Source: Acanthacorydalis orientalis (Eukaryota; Arthropoda; Insecta; Megaloptera; Corydalidae). From it: DNA of 64,000 nucleotides. The translations under genes were made by a program, and so were the position numbers. Where the stretch lies: positions 22,179,012-22,243,011 of the forward strand of contig CM068313.1 in assembly GCA_034766995.1 (NCBI GenBank), in the 5' to 3' direction. This document shows positions 25,619 to 39,968 of the stretch, one piece after another. How positions within the stretch are numbered: position 1 is the stretch's first letter; each line of letters begins with the position of its first letter. The notes under the pieces are model-generated. The model searched no databases and was not told the DNA's origin. It saw nothing but the letters and a program-made list of their open reading frames with translations.

Positions 25619-25676
<58 letters not shown>
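25595..25676. repeat. (TG)n(TA)n microsatellite
   Basis: Short TG run followed by a TA run of about 52 bases. Confidence 0.94.
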
Positions 25677-25678
<2 letters not shown>

Positions 25679-26443
25679 ACAGCGCACACATGTTTAAAAA
25701 CTATCTTTTTTCATGATCTAATGTTGTATAAAGATCTTCACCATTTTTTCCCCCAATTTGAGTAATGTTGCCTTTTTTCCACACACTTTTCAAATGGCCT
25801 ATATTCCATCTCCTCATTAGTTCTCTTTCTGGATCTCGTTACCTTCCTGGATGTTGATCAATAATTTATATTACCTATTTGTTATTTCCCCTTGTTACAA
25901 TATAACTTGCTTATTTCAATTTCATTTTTTTTGTGAATTGTGAATATATATTTATCTATTTTTCGTTTATTTTATATTTATACTATATTTCTCTCTCTTC
26001 TAGATATTCATAACATATCTTTATATTCAAGTTGCTAAATAACTTTAATATGTAAGATCCATGTTCATTTGGATACGTATATAGGAAAGTGTGTGTGTGT
26101 ATATATATATATATACATATGTAGCTTAAGTCCAGTATGAATTATATAAAACGAGTCCATTCGTTAAATCAGCTCGACACTAAATCTTATCTTTTTATAT
26201 TCGCTATTATTGATTCAGACATTTTAAATGTATTTGATGAGTGTAAATGATAAATGTGAATTATATTTTGTATCATAATTGAGTTTCTATTATAATATAA
26301 ATACCCATAATTATACACTGTCATTTTATATAAGTTTAAAAGAGAAAATAAATTTGTTAATTGTGATTTTAACCGAATGTCATTAATTTTAATAAGGTAT
26401 AAAAATTTCTGACCGACCACCATCTTATAAATAGGAAGGTCAG

Positions 26444-26444
<1 letters not shown>

Positions 26445-26519
<75 letters not shown>
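26445..26519. repeat. (TA)n microsatellite
   Basis: One of the longest pure TA runs in the window (about 75 bases), 60 bases from a second TA run. Confidence 0.95.
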
Positions 26520-26522
<3 letters not shown>

Positions 26523-26571
26523 CGTACAAATAAGTTTAAGGACCCTTTTCAAATTATTATTTTTTAATTTT

Positions 26572-26577
<6 letters not shown>

Positions 26578-26631
<54 letters not shown>
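26578..26631. repeat. (TA)n microsatellite with palindromic flanks
   Basis: TA run flanked by ATTTTATAAATT on the left and AAATTATAAAAT on the right, so the whole forms an imperfect hairpin. Confidence 0.92.
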
Positions 26632-27940
26632 AATTATAAAATTTATATTTGTACATTCATATACAAAATATGTAAACAAATACTTCAGTCGGAATGAACT
26701 TTACTTACACGTGTATTAAACATGCATTGAGGATTATATTTGCATAACGTCGTATCTACAAATTTTCGAGGCTTTAATATATAATGAATTTTTCTGATGA
26801 GTTTTTTTCTCAACAACGACCTTTTTCAATTCACGTTAGAATACATACTTTTTTTTGAAGTGCACGAATTTGCATTTGTATTAAAATTTATCAAAGCGTT
26901 GTCAAGTAAATGTTAGCGTTATTATTTCAACATGTTAAAAATTATAAAAGTGATCGACTGTAGACTACATTTCATATTGTTTATAAACATATTGTATTAT
27001 TCAATTGTGAAATTTGAAAGGTAGTTGTTTGTATATATATATATATATATGTAGTAAAAATAATTGTGTAATATTTTTTTATAATATGCTACTTTTGTAT
27101 GTTGCTAACAATACAGTAGTATTTGTTTTCAAAATAAATCATTTTGTTACATTAAAACTGAAAATGTATTATGCGAGATTATTAAAGATCAATACCTCAT
27201 ATACACCTTATGTCTTTATGTAATTTGTTTTCCATCGTTTTTTATTAAATGAAACGATTTTTATGAATATCACGATGTAGATTTTAATATTTTTGAAATG
27301 TTCCAAAAACCAGTCGTATCAAACGATATTCAATACATAGTTTCAACCCTACAGAAATAAACTTGCTTGTATGTTCGCATGATTTTGACACTAACTTCGA
27401 TACATACCGATATAAATAAACAAATATGTACATATATACATATGTATGTACATTAAATATATATATATATATATATATACCTCTATATATATATAGCCTA
27501 GGGGTTTTATGAGAGTTTTGGGGGTTGAATGAACTTAAGGTTGAGGGTGTACATGAGCCACGGACTACACCTATAGGGTGGTGAGATCAAAGCATGTTCT
27601 ACCGACAATGACGACATTGTTTACCGTCGAAAAGGATAAATCGATTCAATTATGTTTATATTTATATATCTATCCTGCTCTTCGCTGATATTTTGAATAT
27701 GAATTACTACAAGAATACAATTTGCATGAATCAGATACATGAATTTTGCATTTAAAGAGGAGTTGACTCGAAAATATAAAGATGTGTGAATGTGTGTATG
27801 GAATATTATTATAAATAAAACCAAAATTAACTTCAATAGATAAAATGGAGGTATGATAAACAAATGCATTATTTATTTTAAAACTTATGAAAGTATAAAT
27901 ATTATTTTTAATATCATTACAGTTTTTATTTGTATTTGTA

Positions 27941-27942
<2 letters not shown>

Positions 27943-28000
<58 letters not shown>
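27943..28000. repeat. (TA)n microsatellite
   Basis: Uninterrupted TA run of about 55 bases. Confidence 0.95.
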
Positions 28001-28002
<2 letters not shown>

Positions 28003-28829
28003 TATGAAAAAAGAACATGTAACACATTCAGGAATAACCGCAATTTTAATTATACCCAACTCCGATGTATGACGAAAAACATATTAAATAAGGTAAAGCT
28101 TACGAGTACTAATAAACGAAATGTACGCCCATTTTCACCGCTATTTCTATTCTGTTGTTTTTTTCATGTTTTTTTACAAAAAAAAAAATGTCCACTTTGT
28201 GAGTGACAAGCTCACCAGACAACCAACCAGCCATTACAGTTCAACGGGGAACAGTTTTGTAACACAACAGGATTTTGTTCTCTCAGCTTCAATTAAAAAA
28301 TCCTCAATCACAAAGGCAGGCAGGCTCGAAATCCACCCTGACGTGTTATAAATTTACACTAGAGTAATTAACTGGTCGATAGTTTTTTTTTGTGTTGACG
28401 TTTTGTACGTGTATGCACCTTGTAGGTAGTTACATCTTATAATTGCATTGCTTGTTACAAAGGACGCTCGTGTACGATGTACGTTTATTGACAGTAATTT
28501 TAATAAAAGTGTGTCTGTGTGTGTGTAAGTTTTTTTCGTTTTATTCATTTTAAACTTCCATTTAATCAACATCATTAACAAAATAGAAAATTAGTAACGG
28601 CTGAAAGAACACTATTATTGTCTCATTGTAAAATCGGCATTTGTAAATATTATTACAAAATTTACTGAAAGATTTTTAACAACGTGAATAAATAGAATGA
28701 ATTATTTTTTAATTATAATGTAATGTACTGGTTTAAATTTAATAAAATTATTTTCTCTCAGATAGATGTATTCAAATTGCGCAGTAAATTAAAAAGACAT
28801 AATAAATGAATGTGTTCTATCTCTCTCTC

Positions 28830-28860
<31 letters not shown>

Positions 28861-29647
28861 GTATATTTTACAAACCCTATGTTTAGAGAATCATTAAAGT
28901 TTTTATACATAAAAAAGGATTAAAATATAATTACAAACGAAAAATAAAAAAAAATATATTTTATTTTATAAAATTTAATAAATTTAACCCTAATCTTACA
29001 AGGTTGTCTTATTTACAATAATTGTCACGATGTGATTTGAATATACACATGGAAAATCTTATTTTTCATTGAAAAACATTTGCAATAACAATTAATTTGT
29101 TACAAATATGAAAAACACAACAAAACGAAATATTGGGAGTATTCTCAAAGTGTTCTTCCTAAGTAAACGCGTTCTTCCTATATGCCTCTACTGTATGCAG
29201 TACTTTAAAAATTTTTATTATTGAGATCGTAGATATTTTTAATTGGAACAAATTTATCTCGAGCTCTGAGCACAGATAGGACTGAATTGTGATCAAAATA
29301 CAAATTCTATTAGTGTAGAATAAATTTACTTTGCGGCACTTATGCACAAAAAACTATACTAGAGAGCAGTGGATCTCAGAATTCGGTAGTTACAATTACA
29401 AATTCTATTCGTATTCTCTTTCTTATTTCGTAGTATCTCTCAGCTTTACTATGAAGGAGTAAATTTATTGAAAAGTAATAAAAATGCTAAATCCTCTAAA
29501 AGACATACGTGTTCCAGAAAATTATCAATTTACTGATGTTAAGTAAACAACTGTTGTAAGTACAAAAAAGTTAATGTTTTCTTTATGACGTGTTTCAGAT
29601 TCATGTGGTAGTGATTTACGGTAAGTTCTTGTAGAATTAGGCTTTTA

Positions 29648-29662
29648 AATATATATATATAT

Positions 29663-29708
<46 letters not shown>
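29648..29708. repeat. (TA)n(CA)n(TA)n microsatellite
   Basis: CA block between two TA blocks. Confidence 0.94.
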
Positions 29709-29712
<4 letters not shown>

Positions 29713-29795
29713 AATTATCCACAAAAAACGTTATAAAACAACAGGTTGTAAAAAATAATCTATCTGCTAGAATGTTTATAAAGATATACTATACT

Positions 29796-29798
<3 letters not shown>

Positions 29799-29873
<75 letters not shown>
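29799..29873. repeat. (TA)n microsatellite
   Basis: Pure TA run of about 73 bases. Confidence 0.95.
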
Positions 29874-29875
<2 letters not shown>

Positions 29876-30011
29876 AATCCATGGCATCGATTTATTTATT
29901 TGAGACGTGGTTTCTATAATACCCAAATATGTTCATTGTTTCATTCGGTTATATGTTCATGCTTATAATTGATGAGTGCGAGACCACAGGGGTGACAAGC
30001 GAAGCGAATAG

Positions 30012-30024
30012 GGGGCTGAGCCCC
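30012..30024. other. Short perfect GC hairpin GGGGCT-G-AGCCCC
   Basis: A 6-bp perfect stem with a one-base loop, preceded by GCGAAGCGAATAG and followed within a few bases by (TATG)n. The GC content is foreign to the surroundings. It resembles the subterminal stem-loop of Helitron-like element 3' ends, but no CTRR terminus follows, so the identity is open. Confidence 0.35.
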
Positions 30025-31204
30025 TTAGTATGTATGTATGTATGTGTATATATATATATATACATACAAACACAATTAAAAAATAATAAAATATATAATA
30101 TCATCCTTACCAAATAAATTTATTTATAGACAATTTGCACTTTAAAGTAAGAGCGGGGACTCATGGAAGTAAGGGTTAAATAATGTTAAGTAATAACTTA
30201 CTCTCTTGTTTTCTGGATTAAAAAAATAATTAAATAATTATTTTGCTGTCTAAAGATAAAGAGTTATTATATTTGTTTTTGTATACAATAATTCAAAATT
30301 AAATGAAAAGAAAATGATAACAATAAAATAAATGATAAATAATATGTATGTGTATGTATATATATATATATATATACATATTTCACCAAGAATTATGTAA
30401 CATTTAGTACTATAAAATACTTTTATTCTGAATTTATATATATTATTAAATTTACAATTTATTCTAAAAAATAAAGTGTGTACTATGAAAATTATCGTTT
30501 GAAAATAAAATAAATGCATATTTAGAACAAAGAAAAAATATTCATTTCAAAAAGCAAATATAAAACAGTAAAGAATTACTAATAAACAGTAAAAAAAACA
30601 CACTTTAAAAAGCAGTCGTTTAAAATACTATTAAATATATATAATTGAAAAAAGATATTTTACTTAATAAAGATGGTTAAAAATAATTCCATTGTAAATA
30701 AATAAATGAAGAAAAAAAAACATTACATTCTAACCAAATAACTTTATACGTTATAAAATCGTCCGCAAAAATTGCAAAACGAGACAACAATCCCGATGAT
30801 TTGAATCAAACAATAATTCATCTCTTTTGTATATTTTTCATACATGTTGCAGGGTTGTGATATGTTCCTGCAATGCATACAGAATACTATGTCTCTCATA
30901 ATCATACAATGGTTCTGCCTGTTCCAATTTACGAAGTAATTCATCTTTTCCGTGCATTAAATGTCAGCATGTCCGCTTGTGTGCCGGTGGGCTTACAGTA
31001 AGAGTCAAAAACTCGAGTTGTTTGGCGTATATGCCATGCATAGATGATAAATTCAGATAAGCTGGATATCATCATGCGGATAAAAAAGATTTATATCCGT
31101 TTTAGTTTGTAATTTAAGCAGGACTTTGAATAAGTCTTGACAATTGATTTTAGTTTTCATTATTAAATTACCTCTTTCCATATTTTACTAACACAATGTG
31201 TATT

Positions 31205-31207
<3 letters not shown>

Positions 31208-31270
<63 letters not shown>
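31208..31270. repeat. (TA)n microsatellite
   Basis: Pure TA run of about 62 bases. Confidence 0.95.
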
Positions 31271-31272
<2 letters not shown>

Positions 31273-31882
31273 GTTCTTGTTAATACAAATATAAACATGT
31301 TGATAAAAAAAATAAGAGTAGAAATTTTTTTTATAAGAAAACATTTTAATTAAAACAGAAGAAGTATAAAAAATAATTATAACATATAAATTGAAGCAAG
31401 AGAGTAAAAACACATGAATTATTGGCGAGTCGCATTAATTAAGGATTGCAATACTTATTATTAGACAAGAAATATTTATTACCGCAATCAACAGAACTTT
31501 GTATTCGTATAAACTACGATTGAAACACAAGAATAATGTAAAAAAAATAAAACAAATATTATAAATGTGAAATTCCGCCATCATTTCTTTTAATAAAAAA
31601 AGCAAATAGAGGTACTTCAACTGAACTGAATAAAGTTACAACGAAACGAAGTATTGTCATCATTAATTAATAATTATGAAAGACAGGTAGATTAGACTAA
31701 GGACAGGCAAGCATGCGTTCTTGTCTTTGTCATTATTTTTGGCGAGCGTTCATGTAGTAAAAGGAATAATTAAAAATACTGAGAGTAACGTTGGAGGCAG
31801 TCTTCAATTAGTAAAGCAACGTGATGCTAAATATGTGCTTTTTTGGTTCAGTTTTTTCCTTTTGTGATGTACATTATACAAC

Positions 31883-31929
<47 letters not shown>

Positions 31930-32873
31930 GTTATGTCTAGTTAAATATATTACATTAAAAAGGGATATATTTTGAGTGTATCTGATTCCAGTAAGGCGCA
32001 ATAATAAAAATTAAAAATGTATTCAATCACTTATAATTTTTGATTTTCTTTAAATATCTATTTATTTTGAGTGAAAGTATATAAACTGTATTAATGTTTA
32101 TGGGGAGAAAGGCGAGTATTTATTTATAGGTATTTAAAATATATTTGTCTTTAGTACATTTATATTATAGTAAAATCGTTCAGAAAGTATGTTCACTTTT
32201 ATGATATATGCTTGCAATAATATCATATGGCAATTTACAGTATTACCTAGAATAAAAAAGTTTGTAGTCATTTTTTACTGAATAAAGTATATTATTAACC
32301 CTATTTTATTCGCTAGTATGGTTTTTAGTTTAATCTATTAATCACTATAAAATAATTAAATAAATGCTACTCAGTTAACGTTTAAAAGTACCATAAACGT
32401 TTATGAAATGACCAAATTGAAAAAAAAAGAAACGACAAACCTTATAAGACCCTTTATAAAAATCCCGTTGTTCACATACTTTAGATTTATTTTCGAAATA
32501 CCAAACGGGGCCAAAAGCGAAAACATAATATAGAGGGGAAAAGAAAATACTTTAGGCCGATAAAGTTGAAAGATTTTCTATGGGTTTACAAAATCCGATA
32601 CGAAAGAAACGAATATAAAATCTTCTCCTACTTCATGCCGACCAGACAACCTAAGATTATGCTTGACGTATACAAATATGGAAACATTCTAAAATATTAA
32701 GAATGGTCCACAATTATTCGTCGACGTTGTACGTGTGTTGCACAGAAGATTAACTCGAAGAACCGTCCGAATGCAGAGATAAAAGTAAGCATATTTACGT
32801 TTTACAGAAACAAAAATGCATACGGTATATTCGACACGTTTTTTACATATATGATTGACAAGGTTATGTGTTG

Positions 32874-32927
<54 letters not shown>

Positions 32928-34535
32928 ATATACATATATTTATTGTATATTAAATCTTTGAAAATATTCTTAAAATGCAAATATTTCTCAAAACAGTTTT
33001 TACAACAATAAAATAGCTGTTAAATTTATCTACTTCCATTACATAGTTTTCATATATCAATTTAAAATACAACTGAATGAAAAATAAAATAAAATAATGT
33101 CGATTTTAATATGTATTTATGTCAATGTGTGAGACGTATATAAATAAATATATACATACATACACACATACACGAACCGAAATATCATTAAAATGGCATT
33201 AATTATCTGCACACAACATAAAATGTTTAATACTTGATGTAAAAAATGCCGAAGGTAGTATTCAATACGTAAAAGTCGGTCTGATTGCAAAAGGGGTGAT
33301 GGAGAAAAGCGGGTTTTAATTTTTTCCAATTTCGCATTCAAGTACGTTTTTTTCGCTGTCGCAGCGTTTCGCGATTTAAGCCGACGAAATGATTATTCTT
33401 TGGCAAAGGGAGAGATGAAGAAAACACAAGCGGTTTAAACCACACCATCTCTGATTTTTATTGGTTTGCGTTGTTTGCGATCAAACGATTGACTTTTTTA
33501 TAATTTCGTTTTTAAACACATTGGTCAACAAACAGGGGTGAAATGGTCAATTGTAATTTGTATCTTTGATTGGATTTCTGTTAACAACTTTTCAAGTATC
33601 GAATTTCTGATTTGATTTCGTTTTTTTTTTTGATTTTATTTTAAATTTAAGGTACGTCGAAAACGATAATACTGCGGAGTGGAGACTTATTAGAAATAAG
33701 ATCTTTTTTCAATATCGTGACAGAGAGTAAACTATCGCAAAGATTATTATTTTAACCATAATAATTACTTTTCTTCGTTAATGACATCATGTAAACAAAA
33801 TAAGACATTGATATCATATCATACCACAAACATTCAAGTCTGAACCGCATATATCCAGTTGTTGTTAAGATTCAAATTGTTCTGTTATAAACATGAATAT
33901 CATATTTCAATTACAATTTACGATATTAATCTGTGTTTGTATCAATTTAATACAAAAAACTTGTCATTTCTTTCCTATATTTAGAATTTGAATTAATATT
34001 TTTCTTATATTTTGAGTTTAAAAAAGAATGTTTGTAAATTTCAGTAAATTTGAAAGTTAACACTTATTCACTTTGCTATTTACATAACCCTATTAAACAC
34101 ATAATTTTTAGTTTTATACAATAAATACTCATTATAATTACGAAAAAAGTACACCGAAAGGTTCAATTTTTTGATTGTCGATAAAAATGTACAATTCACT
34201 ACTTAAGTTAATTAACATTTTAAAACAGAATAGTTTTGATTAAATTATAATTAAAATAACATGTCTTTTTTTAAATTTTCATTGAAATATAATATGTAAT
34301 TAATTGTTTAAACACACACACCAATTAAAATTATTAAAAGTATTCCACAATAAATAAAATATATTTAATTGATACTTAAAATATTATAACTGATCTAATA
34401 AAATAAGAAAGAATTCGAAACGAAAACAATATAAGTAAATGATTTCAACTGAATTGTAAGTAATATACCAACTGATGTTATAATATGCAATTTTTCAGTT
34501 AAAATTTGAGCTTCTTGTTATATAAAATTAAAAAT

Positions 34536-34577
<42 letters not shown>

Positions 34578-35312
34578 GGAAGCAGTTATAATGTTGTTAG
34601 ATAAAGATGTTACAAACTTATGAAATGTCATTATAAAAAATTGCAATTTGATCCACTAATCCTTTTTTAAACAGATGCTTTTTCAAAAATAACTATACAT
34701 GTGTCCGAAAACTGTCTGTATTTAAAACTGTGTTGAAAAAAGTCGCACATAAATGAATAAATATAACATTATTAAAACAACAAATGTATAATGTAAATGT
34801 CGATATCGGAAGAACTTGTTAAAAAATTCTATCCTGTACAATATCTATATTTTATTTTGTGTATAACTGTATGTATGTATTTTATTTGTCTTCTATGAGA
34901 AGATTTAGTAACATGAAATATTAAACTGTACACGTATCTAAATAACTTTATTGATATTACAATATAAGGTTATTTAGTATTACTGTCTTACATATTTTGA
35001 TTTACATGTATATGGACCCTCGGAATGAAAAAGTTGTGACGGTTTAGAAATATAACATTCAGAAAATTAATTTGTCAATTTATTTGGTTTGTAACAAATC
35101 CATTTATAAGGGATTACATTTGCAATCTTTTTTTACTCATTAGAAAAATATCTTTCCAAAACAAATCAAAAAACTGTTCAAATGTTTTTAGCAAATAATT
35201 CCTTTTTATCAGACAATTTTAAATCACAAGTGATCTACACCTTGAAAATATTATAAACATTTAAGGGGTCGTGAAAGTTGATTTATAGACACATACATAG
35301 CCACATACATAC

Positions 35313-35356
<44 letters not shown>

Positions 35357-35579
35357 TATTAATAAGTATATTATTTTTTATAAAAGTAAATAATAGGACA
35401 TTCACTAAAAGGGTACTGCGAATAATATTTACGGAATAACTGGCTTCTCTAGAAAATTTTCGATTACACAGCACAAAAAATAAAATAAAAAGCATAATAC
35501 AAGCACAGACATTACAGGAAAACATTCTTGCAAAAAAAAAGTATTTCCAGTGTCATGAAACGCTATTTCAATTCGACAT
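31271..35579. other. Intron with complex islands
   Basis: No coding signal. Arrays at 31885-31927, 32876-32939, 34540-34576 and 35315-35351. 32440-32800 and 33270-33640 are long stretches of comparatively complex sequence and are candidates for conserved non-coding DNA. 33840-34530 is plain AT-rich. Confidence 0.5.
32876..32939. repeat. (TA)n(TATG)n microsatellite
   Basis: TA run followed by TATG repeats and a short TATA/CATA end. Confidence 0.94.
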
Positions 35580-35850
35580 GTATGATTTCGCTTCACCGAT
35601 CTCAATAATTCGCCATATTTAAATTCCTCGACAAACTATTCGAGCAAGCCAACGAGCGAGCAACGTGGGGTGGAAAAGGGGTTTGGCAATGGACAAGAGC
35701 GGCCGTTTGTCCAGCACCCATCCGCCCACGAATACTGCTGAAATATCAGGGAAGTGCGTTGGAGACGGCTTTCGAATATTTCATATGGGGTTGGTGTAGA
35801 CGGCTGTAGCCTAGAAATAAGTACAGCGCTGCTTTTCTCTCTCTCGCTCG
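35580..35850. other. GC-richer island, candidate conserved non-coding element
   Basis: Complex sequence of balanced composition with repeated GCGAGCAA-type words at 35660-35680. It ends in a CT-rich stretch that leads into a (TA)n array at 35863-35907. Open frames exist but resemble no protein I know and lack splice donors. Confidence 0.3.
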
Positions 35851-35860
35851 TATTCTCTGT

Positions 35861-35862
<2 letters not shown>

Positions 35863-35907
<45 letters not shown>
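35863..35907. repeat. (TA)n microsatellite
   Basis: Uninterrupted TA run of about 45 bases. Confidence 0.94.
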
Positions 35908-35911
<4 letters not shown>

Positions 35912-37153
35912 TATAAAGAGATATATGTTTACAAGATTGTTAAAATGAGAGCCAAGTATGTAAATTGTACAGGATATTAAATAAATATTCTCGATTTTTA
36001 TTTGCTGCACTTACACAACAAAATACATTTTTACATATTTAAAGAGCACTCATGAACATTCACATCTATAATTAATATTGCTAACGAAACTATCGTAAAA
36101 TTGCATTAGATAGAAAAAAACTACATTTAATTTTAAACAAATTCTATTTTTTCTATAATTATTTTAATTATAAAGACTAACGTTTCATCAGAAAGTCCGG
36201 CGTGGTTTAAATTTATTTAGTACCGGTGGTTAGTTTTTTGGTTCAAATGAATTTTAATGTATAATCAGTTATAAATAAAAATAGGTATACAATAAATTTA
36301 CTAATAATTTTACTTGATCAAAAAAAAAAACAAAAGTTTTATTAAAAGAATAACTAGCGACATGTTACTGATTGTGGAAAGATGAAGAACGACGTTACAT
36401 TACTACATCAAACATTATTACAGCTGTATTCATGTTTACTAAATTATAGACTGTTATCTTTAAAATTCATATTTAAAAACACCATTTAGTTCATAGTTCC
36501 AAATAAGAAATGAAATATTCTCAAAAGAACGAGGTACTATTATTACTATTCTTTCTTCATCATATTTATTAACAAATCTGACAATTGTGTTTAAGTTTGG
36601 AAAATAATAAAATATCATTATGGTACACTTAACTTAGACTATCATAATCACAAATAAATGTTTTCTTTTTTTAAAAAAAACTAAATCCAAACTACTATTA
36701 ACTGACAACTAAAGCTGTCGCAGTTTTCATTTTGTCCGTTAGATAGTGTATTAAATATTTACTATTCCAAATAGCTGTAATGATTTTTTTTAATATAGTT
36801 ACTTCTTTAGAAAATTGTTGTAATACACTACACTGATATTTTCAGTTGATTGATCCGAGAAAATTATAAAATATCTTAAATTAACGGATATTATTGAAAA
36901 ACGATCAAATGTATAGTTATTGTGCTAGTAAATATGTAAGAAAATTGAAAAAGTGTAAGTTAAATGACAGTTGTGCAAAATTCAAGGTGTTTTTCAAATT
37001 CAATAATTTATTAGTAAGTTTTTAAAGAGCAATATTGTTCTAAGAATTCTAATTTTTTCACTATACATAACTTCACATAAAGTATCGGATAATGAATTTT
37101 TATATACAATTTTTAACATAAAATAATTAAATTTCTAATTAAAACACACACAA

Positions 37154-37155
<2 letters not shown>

Positions 37156-37209
<54 letters not shown>
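37156..37209. repeat. (TA)n microsatellite
   Basis: Pure TA run of about 50 bases. Confidence 0.94.
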
Positions 37210-37213
<4 letters not shown>

Positions 37214-37839
37214 TCTTTAATGTTGGATATTTGCAAGGAATGTCAGTGATTTTCAATGAAATTTATCCATTTTATGGCACATTAATATAACAATAATATT
37301 GTTGGTATTGACCTACTGAATATTAATTACTACATATTAATATCCATTTAACACAGAAGTGAAACTATTCGAATGTCCTGCACAAACTTTGTTCGCCAGT
37401 AAATATTTATTGAATACTCTTCGCATCCGTTTGATATTTGCACCACAACAGTTTTAAACATATATTGGACTGCGCTGAGTCCTGCATCGTCGGAATATTT
37501 TCAGCACCGGGAGGGTAAGTCATCCCGCTTGTTGTAGTATTGGTAGTTGCTATTTCGGAGTCCAGCACGATTGCATGTCCGGAATTTCATCATGGGTGCC
37601 TGGAATATTCGAGCGAATCGAGCAAGAGCAAAGTAGGATGAGATGTGGAGAAACAAAATATATGACGGTGCTGAGAATGTTTCGTCCAAAGATTAAAAGT
37701 GATTGTGTATCTATCATCAGTATGGTTATTGTTTTCAGTAAAATATCCGTCATGCTGTCTATATGTTTAAAATAATATGATAACATTGAATATACTTATA
37801 AATTTTATCTTTATACCAATATTATTTAAAAAAGTAAAT

Positions 37840-37879
<40 letters not shown>

Positions 37880-38166
37880 TGCATTTTTCTTTTCTATATT
37901 ATTAATACAAAGAAAATCCATATATATGGCCTTATAATAAAAATAAGTGAAAATTTTGTATTTCATACGATATTTTACACGATGAAATGAAAAAAAAACA
38001 AACGTAAAATTTTAATCAATAAAAAAATATTAATCAGAAATCATAACTGATGAAATTATGAAATCATCAAATATGAATAAATTCAAATTACAAAAAAGGG
38101 ATACAGTACTGTTTATTGTTTAAATATGTAACCAATTTGAATTTGCTTAATTTATTAGAATTAATG

Positions 38167-38167
<1 letters not shown>

Positions 38168-38243
<76 letters not shown>

Positions 38244-38244
38244 T
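38168..38244. repeat. (TA)n microsatellite
   Basis: Pure TA run of about 67 bases with a short CA-interrupted end. Confidence 0.95.
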
Positions 38245-38525
38245 GCACTATTACAACCATTTAATATTTTAATTTAAATTTTTTTCTAATAAAAACTTTA
38301 AATTTACTTTAAACGTAAACAGGATTTTTAGTAATATATTGACAATTAATACATATTAGAAATTTAGTTTTCAGTAGATTTTTTAAAAATAAAATATTAA
38401 ACTTGTTTGCTCTGTACATTTTATTTTATAATTGAACACATTTTAAGTCGAATTTATTTACTTAATAGAGTGACATAAGAAATATTCTGTGGATTAGAAT
38501 TAAAAATGAAATTAAATACATACAT

Positions 38526-38558
<33 letters not shown>

Positions 38559-39360
38559 CAAAATGGGAACAATTTAAAAAAATCACATTTGCTTAAAAGT
38601 TTATTAACAATCAGTTTTAATATCGATTATAAACGACATGTAATATAAATAGGACCATAAACAGTTTTTTTTAATATGTGTAATTAAGAAAGTGTAATTA
38701 AGTAAATCGAATTTCTCTACCTTTTTAATATTAAAAATAACAGGAACAAAATTTTTAAAGTAAAATATATTAAGAATTTTAAATTAAAAAAAGTTTAATT
38801 TGTAATTCTTTCGACGGACACACATTTAATACCATATTCAATGAATATTGTCTTATTGAATGTCTTTTTATATTAATTTTTTACATAAACACATTTTAAA
38901 ATATCATTTTTAATTTTCAAATAATTTACATGAATTTTATACTACTTACTTATATAGAAAATGTACACATTTTTTGCAGTTTTATAATTAACTCACTTGA
39001 AATAAAAAGATGTATATTAACGAAATTTATAACAAGAACGTAATTAAACTTCAAAAAAAGTTTTAGATTGTCGTTTGAAAATGTTGATTATTGTAGGTAT
39101 TAAATGATACAAAAATATTAATTTTGTTTACTCATTCTATTATTATAATCTTGTTGAATACGTATTAATTAGATACTTTATTTCCTTCAGAAAAATAGTT
39201 TCGAGTTCTTTGATAAATTTCATTATGCCAGAAGCACTCTGTCAACAGTTAACTAACAAAATATATGGTTTGTGAAACAAAAATTATAATTTTATTGTAG
39301 GACTTGGCATTTATATTTAAACATGCATGTAATTTATTGTTATAATTAAATATTTAAAGC

Positions 39361-39404
<44 letters not shown>

Positions 39405-39874
39405 CACATTAGTAATATTATTAGATAAAATTACAAAATAATAAATTTATTAATTAACGTTCCCACGATCCATGTAAATGGTGAATAGTATCTTAATTAA
39501 TTGAAAAATTTTAAAACATTTACTTAATTTGTTTTTATTCGTTATTTGAAATTACTATTAATATGTTTTACGAATTTAATTATAATAATCTATTGAACAT
39601 AGAATGAGTATTCGTCAATATACGTGCTTATATCCATATCAGCCTTTTAATAAGCGTTTCTTCTCACAGGAACTCGCCTCAATTATGTCTTGGAATTCAT
39701 AAATCACATTTAATTTGTTTGAGTGCATATCAATTATGGAGACACACTTAACTGACCTTGCGAATAATTAAACTTTTGCCTAATACTTAAAAATTAAACG
39801 TGTAAGAGTGTGTTTCTGATTTATATTTAATTAAAGTAGCAACAGACAGGTATAAAATAAGAAATGAACAAATT

Positions 39875-39876
<2 letters not shown>

Positions 39877-39920
<44 letters not shown>

Positions 39921-39925
39921 GTATA

Positions 39926-39965
<40 letters not shown>

Positions 39966-39968
39966 TAT
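39877..39968. repeat. (TA)n microsatellite, interrupted
   Basis: TA run broken by TTATATATATG and TTTTATAT interruptions. Confidence 0.93.

Larger units (their letters stand above)
23061..26444. other. Intron with several microsatellites
   Basis: Holds (TA)n arrays at 23183-23223, 24247-24331 and 25595-25676. 23430-23700 and 25140-25270 are GC-richer islands with no recognisable protein. The remainder is plain AT-rich sequence. Confidence 0.5.
26632..31207. other. Intron, microsatellites and minor fragments
   Basis: Apart from the separately listed arrays and the 30012-30024 palindrome, 27490-27620 and 28200-28350 are more complex islands. 30830-31060 has an unexplained coding-like stretch on the minus strand. 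No intact gene. Confidence 0.5.

Noticed and set aside
27585..27593. GATCAAAGC, a perfect TCF binding word (another, GCTTTGATC, at 53171-53179), suggesting pan autoregulation
   Set aside because: About one match per 64 kb is expected by chance on both strands at this composition; two isolated sites without clustering are not evidence.
30028..30068. CRISPR-like or regular spaced repeats
   Set aside because: Only simple tandem microsatellites are present; no repeat-spacer architecture anywhere in the window.
37514..37521. GGTAAGTC donor-like site on the plus strand
   Set aside because: A single consensus donor without an identifiable exon or acceptor is weak evidence in 64 kb.
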